Source: Lachnospiraceae bacterium (GTDB lineage: Bacteria > Bacillota > Clostridia > Lachnospirales > Lachnospiraceae). Taken from it: a stretch of DNA of 64,000 nucleotides. Positions 8,713 through 16,643 of the stretch are shown here, piece by piece. Each line of letters starts with the position of its first letter. The stretch's first letter is position 1. The stretch is taken from the NCBI GenBank assembly GCA_024698145.1, contig JAILRO010000005.1, positions 1 through 64,000 on the forward strand, written 5' to 3'. The translations under genes and the position numbers were made by a program. Under the pieces are notes generated by a model. It was not told where the DNA came from and did no database searches. It saw only the letters and a list, made by a program, of their open reading frames with translations.

Positions 8713-10056
8713 CTATTGATTACTCATTGGTATTGTTATCTTTACATCAAAGTTTCCGTTTTCCTCTTTGTACAAGAACTCTCCACCATGCAGTTTCATT
8801 ATCCTCTCACAGGTGATAAGTCCTATCTTTGTGCTTTCATGTGGTTCTCTACTCCTACTTATCCTGTTAACGACATTGATACATAGCATATCTTCAATCT
8901 TTGCAGAAACGGTGATGGGATATTCTTTGTCGGCATATTTTTCAAGATTAGACAAAATATTATTAAGAACACGCTTCATATACTGAGGATTCACAAGGCA
9001 ATCGCCGGCATCCGGTTCCAAACCGTTATCAGCCTGTATAACATATCCTTCTTCCTCAAGGCACAAAAACTGGTTCTCTATAAGATCAGACACAAGTTCG
9101 TGTACCGGTACCTTTGAAACATCTATCTTCCTCTGTTCCTCACCATACACAAGGAAATATTCAAACAACTCATCGGAAAGTTCTTTGATTTCTCTTGTTT
9201 TATCAAGAGAAAGTTCCAGATAATGTTTAAACTTGTCCTCTTCTATATCTTCTTCCATATTAAGAAGCTCAAGATAACCCGTAAGCGTGGTAAGTGGCGT
9301 ACGAAGATCATGTGACATTGCTGTAACAAGATTCTTGTTCGCCTGAAGTGCCTTCTGCTCCTTTAAGTTATTCTCCATAACCGCAAGGCGCATCTGATCT
9401 ATACCTCTTGCAAGTCCACCAAGTTCGTCTCTTCCTTTGACGGAAATCGGATACTCAAGGTCACCCGCTTCCAATATTCGAAGCTCATTTTCAAGTTGGT
9501 GAATGTAAGTAACCTTTCTTCCTATAAACCTTGTGATTATAATCAGGAATATCACAATTCCGACTGAAACGGATATTCCCAACACATAATTGCTGTAACC
9601 GTAATAGTCATAGCAAAACATATCTACACTCGTAATCGTACCGTCATACAATTCCAGTTCATAAAAATAATCCGAATTAATTAATTCTGCATTATCAGAA
9701 ATTTCATCACCCTCAACATAAACGTCATCCGTATATGCATAATCGGAATTGTATATAACTTTATTGTTAAAATATACAGAAAAATATACATAACTGTTTT
9801 CCGAAGACCAGTCATCGAGCACTGAAATATTGGAAACATTTATTTTTTCGTGTTTGACAAACTCCTGAAGATTGTTCATATATTTCTGCTGAAAAGATTT
9901 GTTAAACTCCTGATTATCAAACGTCTTTTCAACATAATAATTACCCAGTCTGTATATTCCATATCCGCAACCTATAGCAACAACTAAAGCTATAAATATC
10001 CAAAGAAGTAGTTCCCACAAAAGTTTGATTTCTACACCATCATCACTTTTAGACAA
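8713..10056 (-). CDS. Sensor histidine kinase with minimal ATPase domain
   Basis: The 447-residue protein has a transmembrane segment at about 13-36, an extracellular region to about 155, a second segment at about 157-178, a HAMP domain, and the phosphorylated His249 in MSHDLRTPLT. An N-box-like 'NNILSNLEKYAD' follows. The usual DxGxG (G1) box is not visible: after 'INVVNR' the chain passes directly to 'HESTKIGL', and the G2 box is reduced. The start is a TTG overlapping the response-regulator gene by 8 bases, with AAGGGG 8 bases upstream. It pairs with the regulator at 10049-10750. The signal is unknown. Confidence 0.9.
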   Translation of the reverse strand: MSKSDDGVEIKLLWELLLWIFIALVVAIGCGYGIYRLGNYYVEKTFDNQEFNKSFQQKYMNNLQEFVKHEKINVSNISVLDDWSSENSYVYFSVYFNNKVIYNSDYAYTDDVYVEGDEISDNAELINSDYFYELELYDGTITSVDMFCYDYYGYSNYVLGISVSVGIVIFLIIITRFIGRKVTYIHQLENELRILEAGDLEYPISVKGRDELGGLARGIDQMRLAVMENNLKEQKALQANKNLVTAMSHDLRTPLTTLTGYLELLNMEEDIEEDKFKHYLELSLDKTREIKELSDELFEYFLVYGEEQRKIDVSKVPVHELVSDLIENQFLCLEEEGYVIQADNGLEPDAGDCLVNPQYMKRVLNNILSNLEKYADKEYPITVSAKIEDMLCINVVNRISRSREPHESTKIGLITCERIMKLHGGEFLYKEENGNFDVKITIPMSNQ

Positions 10057-10750
10057 TTCTATAACCCCTTCCCCAACTGTTATGCAGATATTTCGGCGTA
10101 GGCCCTGTATCTCCCAATTTCTTTCTGATGTTTCTTATATGAACCATAACTGTATTGGTAGAATTAGGCAAAAACTCCTCCTGCCATACATACTCATAAA
10201 TCTCTTTTGCTGTAAAATTATGATTCCTATTGGTAGCCAGCATATGGATTATTCGATACTCAATCTCCGTAAGAGGTATCTCTACGCCATCACGAAAGAT
10301 TTGTTTTAAATCTGTATCCATAACCAAATCCTGAATTATAATCTTTGTATCTTCCTGCTCCTTTACATTCCCTATATGCGGTCTTTTGAGCAGGGCCTTA
10401 ATTCGAACCAAAAGTTCTGTAGATGAAAATGGTTTTGTAAGGTAGTCATCTCCACCCGCTTCAAAACCTTCTACGAGATCGGACTCCGTAGATTTGGCAG
10501 TAAGAAATAAAATAGGTACATCTGCCTTTTCTCTAATCTTCGCACATGCATCTATTCCATTGCATTTCGGCATCATCACATCAAGAACAACAAGCGATAC
10601 GCTATCATCAAACTTATCTATGGCATCCCGACCATCTACTGCCGTCACAACTTCATATCCACTTTTTTCAAGCATTAGTTTGACTATATCTCGAATGTCC
10701 TTCTCATCGTCCGCAACCAATATTCTACTGACCGCATCTATTCTATCCAT
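10049..10750 (-). CDS. OmpR-family response regulator
   Basis: The 233-residue protein has a receiver domain with the phospho-acceptor Asp57 (VVLDVMMP), the switch Thr in FLTAKS and Lys106 in TKPFS. A C-terminal winged-helix DNA-binding domain runs from about 135 to 233. Its ATG shares one base with the stop of the sigma-like gene upstream (TAATG), and its stop overlaps the kinase start by 8 bases. This tight coupling suggests the three proteins are made together. Target genes cannot be read from the window. Confidence 0.95.
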   Translation of the reverse strand: MDRIDAVSRILVADDEKDIRDIVKLMLEKSGYEVVTAVDGRDAIDKFDDSVSLVVLDVMMPKCNGIDACAKIREKADVPILFLTAKSTESDLVEGFEAGGDDYLTKPFSSTELLVRIKALLKRPHIGNVKEQEDTKIIIQDLVMDTDLKQIFRDGVEIPLTEIEYRIIHMLATNRNHNFTAKEIYEYVWQEEFLPNSTNTVMVHIRNIRKKLGDTGPTPKYLHNSWGRGYRIV

Positions 10751-11541
10751 TACATTCCCTTTCTACTGTCGTTAGGATTCTTAACCATATCCAGCATAAC
10801 CGAGAGTTCTTCCTTTGACATCTTTGTATATTCCGCCAATTCTTCAACCGTAGGTGTTGCGCCATTCTCCATCTCCAAAAGTTTTGCCGCCTCACTTATA
10901 AGACTTAATTTGCCAACCAACGCAGACTCCTGCTCTTTGGCGCCATTCCACTCCGTTATATAATCAGCAATACCACTTTCAACCGCTTTACTAAGATCCT
11001 CTTCTATTTCCGAAAAGCTTCGATGCACATCCGAGCAATCCGGTGTTCCGCACAACTGATTAAGTCTCATCAGAAGTGCAATATTACCCTCCTGTATAAG
11101 ATCCTCAAGTTTCGCATGCAAATCCACATAATTCTTCGCAATCTCAAGTACCTTCTTAAGCCAAACCGTTGAGAGAGTTTCTATAACTTCAGACTCTCCT
11201 GAAAACAGTCTGCCGTAAAGTGCCATCACTTCATCTTCATTATACGTTTCCAGCAACGACAAATCTTCCATATACGCCGCGAGGACCTTAGAGTCCTCCG
11301 AAGCATCATCATTTCCGGTCTCTCCATCTGTACCCTCCGCATTTTCTGTATCGTCCGTATTACTCGAAGAAATATTCTCCGGATTAGCAAGATATTCCAA
11401 TATCAATTTCTTTTGCTGATCGTCAAGCTCCATGTCCTTGAAATAAGCAAGTATCTCTTCCTCAGACATTGTACCTTCCGAAGTCCTCATAATATCGGCA
11501 ACATCCCTGATTAATTCCATAAATGCATTCTGATCAGTCAT
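10750..11541 (-). CDS. Sigma-70-like protein without promoter-recognition regions
   Basis: The 263-residue protein looks like a reduced housekeeping sigma factor. Residues about 24-52 resemble sigma region 1.1 (EEEILAYF..MELDDQQ). An acidic linker follows at 58-84. Residues about 90-160 resemble region 2.1-2.2, with the core-binding-like LEDLIQEGNIALL. Residues about 225-250 resemble region 3 (GATPTVEELAEYTKMS). The aromatic, basic region 2.3-2.4 that reads the -10 box is replaced by an acidic segment, and no region 4 is present. It may bind RNA polymerase without directing it to promoters; this is inference. It starts after AAGGA and overlaps the response regulator by one base. Confidence 0.7.
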   Translation of the reverse strand: MTDQNAFMELIRDVADIMRTSEGTMSEEEILAYFKDMELDDQQKKLILEYLANPENISSSNTDDTENAEGTDGETGNDDASEDSKVLAAYMEDLSLLETYNEDEVMALYGRLFSGESEVIETLSTVWLKKVLEIAKNYVDLHAKLEDLIQEGNIALLMRLNQLCGTPDCSDVHRSFSEIEEDLSKAVESGIADYITEWNGAKEQESALVGKLSLISEAAKLLEMENGATPTVEELAEYTKMSKEELSVMLDMVKNPNDSRKGM

Positions 11542-11553
11542 GGTGTATCCTTC

Positions 11554-12339
11554 CTATTCTTTCCTTAATATATCCAACGTATGAGCCCCCGCACCAACAA
11601 GTTCAGGTCTTTCGCATATTGACAAATTGTAATTAATGTATTGCTTAAATGTTTCCTCGTCCATGGCATTGATAACCGGCCGCATATAATCGGTCGGTCC
11701 GTCCGGCGATATGATTTTTACTCTGTTAAGTCCCGTTTCTCGATTCAACCTGTCGATATCCTCAAGTCTAACATAATCATACAAATCCTTTTCCTCTGAA
11801 ACTGAATGAAAATCATCTGTCAACCTGCCCTCATCAAGACACTCTTTCAAATGTCCCTCCTTAAAGGCATACATAAGCACACAATACTCATTCATACAAT
11901 ACGCAACAAGTATTGTTCCTCCACTAGCCGTAACACGTTTTGCCTCCTGCAATGCACGAAGTTTGTCTTCATGAGAGAATAAATGATACATAGGGCCAAA
12001 AAGTAACGTAACCTCAAAACTTTCATCCTCAAAGCGCTTCAAATTAAGAGCATTACCCTGGTAAGCCTTGACATTACTTCCTTTCTTCTTGAGGATTCCC
12101 AGATTATATTTTACCAATTCAACAGCTGTCACGTCATAGCCTTCCTCGGAAAGAGCAACCGAATACCTTCCCGTTCCGGCACCGATATCCAAAATCCTCG
12201 GATTCTCATACTCCTTAAGACACTCATGGATATACTTCATAGAAGTTATATATTCCACCTGACCATGTCTTGAAAGAAGGCGTTTATCCTCATTAAACTT
12301 ATTATAGTATTGTTCTATAAGCGACATTTCTTTTGCCAT
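11554..12339 (-). CDS. Class I SAM-dependent methyltransferase
   Basis: The 261-residue protein has the SAM-binding motif ILDIGAGTGRYS at about 50-61, an acidic end of strand 2 (VTAVE), and the motif IV-like 'FEVTLLFGPMYHL'. It belongs to the broad Methyltransf_11/25 group. The substrate cannot be told. It lies 12 bases upstream of the sigma-like gene and 26 bases downstream of the YdjH-like gene, in the same direction. Confidence 0.85.
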   Translation of the reverse strand: MAKEMSLIEQYYNKFNEDKRLLSRHGQVEYITSMKYIHECLKEYENPRILDIGAGTGRYSVALSEEGYDVTAVELVKYNLGILKKKGSNVKAYQGNALNLKRFEDESFEVTLLFGPMYHLFSHEDKLRALQEAKRVTASGGTILVAYCMNEYCVLMYAFKEGHLKECLDEGRLTDDFHSVSEEKDLYDYVRLEDIDRLNRETGLNRVKIISPDGPTDYMRPVINAMDEETFKQYINYNLSICERPELVGAGAHTLDILRKE

Positions 12340-12365
12340 ATATTCTCTCTCTTAACATTACTTAA

Positions 12366-13187
12366 TCAGAAGCTGTGGCCTCCACCACCACCGGAGCTGT
12401 GACCACCGCCACCGCCTCCACCGCCGCCGGAGCGTCCGCCACCGGAACTGCTGGATTCTACAGGATCGTATCTCTTTGTTTCACTTGTAAATACTGCGTT
12501 AGGATTAATTATCTTCTTATCAACGAATATTCCCTCAAGCAATTCTTTTCTGCTTGGTGTCTTTGAACTTGCATAAAGTCTTACAATAGTATAGTTAAGC
12601 AATAATGCAATAACTATAGCAAGCAAGACATTGCTTATGTACTTCATCGGTTGAGCAATCTTTCTTCCTTCCAAAAGTTCAAACTCCTGCTCAAATACCT
12701 TAGATGCACATCCATAATAATCCTGATTGGTAGCGTACGTGTACACATTATCTGTAATAATGTTGGCATAAGCCTTCGTAACCGTCTTGTATATATCACC
12801 ATCGCTAAATATAAACACCTTACGGTTATCCATATCAATAAGGAAAAGCGTACCACTTTCCGCATTGAACTTATTATGATAATAACCTTCCGCATACGAT
12901 TCTGCTGTTGAATTATTGGCATTTATTGTTACAAATGCCACATGACCGTAAGCAGTAATCTTCTCCATGTCATAAAAGAGATTGTTCATCTCGTCATCAT
13001 TTAACAGACCTGCCTGATCATCTATAATCACCGTATATCCGGTGGTTTCATTAACATATTTGTATGCATTTGAATAACTGTCTGATGACTCCTCTGCATA
13101 TACTTTAACCGGTAGCATTGCAAACAACATACATATCATCAAAACAAAGATAGCCTTGTATTGTCTCTTGCACATAATATTACGCAT
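12366..13187 (-). CDS. TPM-domain membrane protein (YdjH-like)
   Basis: The 273-residue protein has a signal peptide or signal anchor near the N-terminus and a TPM domain at about 45-165, with 'VIIDDQAGLLNDDEMNNL' at its start. A transmembrane segment follows at about 187-205, and the tail is very rich in Gly, Ser and His. TPM proteins occur in thylakoid repair, in MOLO-1 and in bacterial envelope-stress operons. The ATG at 13187 is 8 bases after GGAGG and overlaps the end of the YdjG-like gene by 8 bases. The gene order matches ydjG-ydjH of Bacillus; the ydjI-like gene is at 644-1984. Confidence 0.85.
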   Translation of the reverse strand: MRNIMCKRQYKAIFVLMICMLFAMLPVKVYAEESSDSYSNAYKYVNETTGYTVIIDDQAGLLNDDEMNNLFYDMEKITAYGHVAFVTINANNSTAESYAEGYYHNKFNAESGTLFLIDMDNRKVFIFSDGDIYKTVTKAYANIITDNVYTYATNQDYYGCASKVFEQEFELLEGRKIAQPMKYISNVLLAIVIALLLNYTIVRLYASSKTPSRKELLEGIFVDKKIINPNAVFTSETKRYDPVESSSSGGGRSGGGGGGGGGHSSGGGGGHSF

Positions 13188-14835
13188 TGTCATCACCTCC
13201 CTGATAGTCAAATTGAGGTATTTTTCTTGTTGCAAGAAGATTATAGCTGCTTATTATATCAATAAGAACAACTCCTATTGTTACAAGCATAAGTATAGCC
13301 ACGCCATAATAATATACGTCTTTGACAAGATCAAAAAGACTTACAAAGCAAGCAATTATCTCTGCAATAATAACCCACAGAGTAGTTGGCAATCCTTTCT
13401 TTGCATCTATCTTCTTAAATGCACTCGCACCTACAAAATGAGCAATCACGACTACAATTAAAGAAACACCACACACGGCAGCATTACCAAACGCAAGCGC
13501 TGAAATATATACTGCTCCCAAAACCGGAACGGACAAACACAATATAATAATAAACATAAGAAATGCCGGCATCTTAAAGCTCTTACCTGTTTTCGCTTCA
13601 ACATTATTAGGCATTTTCGACTTTTTCTTCTTCTGTGCAGGCTCTTCTATTCCCGCTGCACGCGCAGCCTCACGCTCTTTTTCTTCTTTTCTCTTCTCGG
13701 CTAATCGTTTTGCTTCCTGCTTACCTTTGTCATCTTCATCCAATTCCCGGCTTGCAATCTTGCTAAGCTCACACGCATAAACTATTCCGACAACCGCCGC
13801 AATAAAAGCAACCAACACTACAAGTGAAGTGGGGATAATCGTCAAAAATGCATTTAACAGGAAAAAGATTGGAACGGACATTATCAAAGCACCCAACAAA
13901 TATTTGGAAATTGACACCGGAAGGTCGGCAAATATCTTACCGGTCTGTCCGTTAATTGTCGCATATGCAACACGGTCACCGTTCTTATATGACATGAACC
14001 ATACCGGGAACATTGCAAGGTCCGCAGACTCTTCTTTTGTATTGAAAGCACCGCTTAAATCCTTTGGTTGAGAAACCCCGTGCTTGGAAAACTCCTTTTC
14101 ACTTTTAACGAGCTTCCATGTTTCGTCATTAGCTAATTTTTTCGCATCATAACTGTACAAATCCTTACCCAAATCATTGGTGTCCGCATAGAAGCCACTC
14201 AAAATCGAAGGTGTAAACTCCTTCATATGCTTAACATCATAAGGCGCGATACTCTCACTTATAGCATCGGAAAATGATGACGAACCATCAAAGTTAATTC
14301 CCTTGTAATAAGCATTAAGTTCACCATTAAGATTATAATGCTTTGTATATACGTAATCTCCTTTTCTCGTGCTCGTTGAGCCCTTGAGTTTGAGATTGGT
14401 TCTCTGTGAAAAATAATATACCCAGTACGGCATATATATTCCTCTGAATCCGTTAATACGATCCGGATCCTTTATAGCATTCGGAGCATAAATGAACCTT
14501 CGCATGAGTTTCTGATACTCTCGCTTACAATCATCTTTTGTCTTCTGAAACGGAATAATAAAATTAGGTTTCTTCTCTCTGGATACGCGGCTTGTCAGAA
14601 TAGTCGACGCACCACAAAAACTACAAAAACCTGCAGCTGTTGTATCGGTACTCATAATCTCACCACCACACTGCGGACAGGTGAAAATCGTGGCCTCAAA
14701 ATCCTTCTGTTCTTCTCCGTCTTTGTCTTTTGTAATTTGATATGGGTCGTAATCATTGTTACAATACGAACACAAAAGTCTTTGTGTTGGAATGTCAAAC
14801 TTCAGATTACCACCGCATCCCGGGCAATCATACAT
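13180..14835 (-). CDS. Zinc-ribbon multi-pass membrane protein (YdjG-like)
   Basis: The 551-residue protein starts with two zinc ribbons: CPGC...CSYC at about residues 4-25 and CPQC...CSFC at about 53-79. A soluble region follows, then two transmembrane segments at about 310-355, a charged Lys/Glu/Ala-rich segment at about 360-420, and about four more membrane segments to the end. It matches the YdjG type (TFIIB-like zinc ribbon plus membrane part). It is longer than I recall for Bacillus YdjG. ATG preceded by CGGAGG. It is translationally coupled to the TPM gene. Confidence 0.8.
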   Translation of the reverse strand: MYDCPGCGGNLKFDIPTQRLLCSYCNNDYDPYQITKDKDGEEQKDFEATIFTCPQCGGEIMSTDTTAAGFCSFCGASTILTSRVSREKKPNFIIPFQKTKDDCKREYQKLMRRFIYAPNAIKDPDRINGFRGIYMPYWVYYFSQRTNLKLKGSTSTRKGDYVYTKHYNLNGELNAYYKGINFDGSSSFSDAISESIAPYDVKHMKEFTPSILSGFYADTNDLGKDLYSYDAKKLANDETWKLVKSEKEFSKHGVSQPKDLSGAFNTKEESADLAMFPVWFMSYKNGDRVAYATINGQTGKIFADLPVSISKYLLGALIMSVPIFFLLNAFLTIIPTSLVVLVAFIAAVVGIVYACELSKIASRELDEDDKGKQEAKRLAEKRKEEKEREAARAAGIEEPAQKKKKSKMPNNVEAKTGKSFKMPAFLMFIIILCLSVPVLGAVYISALAFGNAAVCGVSLIVVVIAHFVGASAFKKIDAKKGLPTTLWVIIAEIIACFVSLFDLVKDVYYYGVAILMLVTIGVVLIDIISSYNLLATRKIPQFDYQGGDDNA

Positions 14836-14888
14836 ATTAAGGTCCTCCGTTCTCGTTAAAAATCTTTTTCATTGTAACACAATTATAA

Positions 14889-16643
14889 TTAAACCGCTAC
14901 ATGTTCAAACTGTGAATTATACAACTTTTCATAAAATCCCTTCTTGGCAAGAAGCGTTTCATGATTACCCTGCTCTATTATCTTTCCGTCTTTCATTACA
15001 AGTATCACATCGGCATTACGGATAGTTGATAAACGATGTGCAACTATGAAACTTGTCCTTCCCTCCATCATCTTGTCAAACGCTTCAGATATCTTAACCT
15101 CGGTTCTTGTGTCTATGCTCGAGGTCGCCTCATCAAGTATAAGCATCGGCGGAAGCAACAACATTACTCTTGTTATACAAAGCAACTGCTTCTGTCCCTG
15201 TGAAAGACTGTTTTCATTAATCACAGTATCAAGTTTTTTCGGCATACGTCTGATAAAGCCCCAACTGTGCGCTTCTTTTGCCGCCTTGATTATCTCTTCA
15301 TCGGTTGCATCCGGCTTTCCAAAAGCAATATTCTCTCTGATGGTAGCATTTTTAATCCATGTCTCCTGCAATACCATGCCGTAGTTTCTACGAAGAGAAT
15401 GACGTGCCACATCTGTTATTGTCCAGTCATCAACTTTGATCGCGCCCGCGTCCACATCATAAAATCTCATAAGCAGGTTAATAAATGTTGTCTTGCCGCA
15501 ACCTGTCGGTCCTACAATAGCAACTCTTGTGCCCGGCTTAACATCAAGTGAGAAATGTTCTATAAGCTTCTTTTCTTTGTTATATGAAAATGATACATCA
15601 TCAATTGTAACATTGCCCTTTGCCATATCCATAACTTGCGGCGAATCCTTGCGTTCAGGTTTGGTCTCTATCAATTCGAAAATTCTGCCGGCGCAGGCAA
15701 GTGCATTCTGCAACTCTGTTATAACACTGCTTATATCATTAAAAGGCTTCATGTACTGATTGGCATAAGCAAGCAACACAGACAAACCACCAACAGTTAG
15801 TCCTCCTGCCATAATTCTATTGGCACCGACAAGTGCAACCAACGCATAGATGACATTATTAACAGCTCTTGTACACGGATTGGTAAGTGAGCTGTAGAAA
15901 AGCGCTTTTCTGGAATACTCTTTTAATTCTTTGTTAAGTACATCAAAACGTGCCTCTGCTTTTTCCTCGTAACCAAAGGCCTTAACAACCTTCTGATTTC
16001 CAACCATTTCTTCCACAAGGGCTGTCTGAAGACCTCTTGTATAAGTCTGCTTTTGGAACATGGCATACGTATGAGTTGCTATAAATCTTGCCACAAGAAA
16101 ACTAATTGGCGTAAGCGCAATTACCATAACCGATATAACAACATTTTTTGAAAACATGAAAAATATCGTAACAAGTATTGTCACTATACCCGAAAACAGT
16201 TGTGTGAAACCAAGCAGCAATCCATCCGATAACTGATCCGTATCAGCAATTACCCGACCAACGATATCTCCTGTACCATGCGAATCCAAAAATGATAACG
16301 GAAGTCTTTCTATCTGTCTGATTGCCTTAGCTCTTATATCTCTTACCACATGATAAGCGAGTCGGTTGTTAATAGCATTCATTACCCATGTTGCAATCGA
16401 TGCTATTGCAATCAAAATAAGTGTCTTAAAAAGATATGTTTCTATGCTTCCAAAATCAACTTTTCCTTCAGCAATGATTCCATCAATAGCATATCCGAAA
16501 AGAATAGGAATGTAGAGTTGAAGCACAACAGTAAGTGTAGCCAGTACAATACTTAAAGCCAGCAACAATTTGTATCTTCCGATAATCTTAAGCACTTTCT
16601 TCAAAGTCTGAAGGCTACCGTTTTTTTTATCATTCTTACTCAT
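14889..16643 (-). CDS. ABC exporter half, catalytically competent subunit (TM288-like)
   Basis: The 584-residue protein has a six-segment membrane domain (about 20-320) and a C-terminal nucleotide-binding domain. Walker A is GPTGCGKT, the signature is the variant LSQGQKQL, Walker B is MLILDEATSS with the catalytic Glu, and the H-loop His is in AHRLSTI. The variant signature with an intact Glu is what is seen in the TM288 half of heterodimeric exporters. The start overlaps the partner gene's stop (ATGA) and follows AAAGGAGG. The substrate may be a drug or lipid and is not determined. Confidence 0.92.
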   Translation of the reverse strand: MSKNDKKNGSLQTLKKVLKIIGRYKLLLALSIVLATLTVVLQLYIPILFGYAIDGIIAEGKVDFGSIETYLFKTLILIAIASIATWVMNAINNRLAYHVVRDIRAKAIRQIERLPLSFLDSHGTGDIVGRVIADTDQLSDGLLLGFTQLFSGIVTILVTIFFMFSKNVVISVMVIALTPISFLVARFIATHTYAMFQKQTYTRGLQTALVEEMVGNQKVVKAFGYEEKAEARFDVLNKELKEYSRKALFYSSLTNPCTRAVNNVIYALVALVGANRIMAGGLTVGGLSVLLAYANQYMKPFNDISSVITELQNALACAGRIFELIETKPERKDSPQVMDMAKGNVTIDDVSFSYNKEKKLIEHFSLDVKPGTRVAIVGPTGCGKTTFINLLMRFYDVDAGAIKVDDWTITDVARHSLRRNYGMVLQETWIKNATIRENIAFGKPDATDEEIIKAAKEAHSWGFIRRMPKKLDTVINENSLSQGQKQLLCITRVMLLLPPMLILDEATSSIDTRTEVKISEAFDKMMEGRTSFIVAHRLSTIRNADVILVMKDGKIIEQGNHETLLAKKGFYEKLYNSQFEHVAV

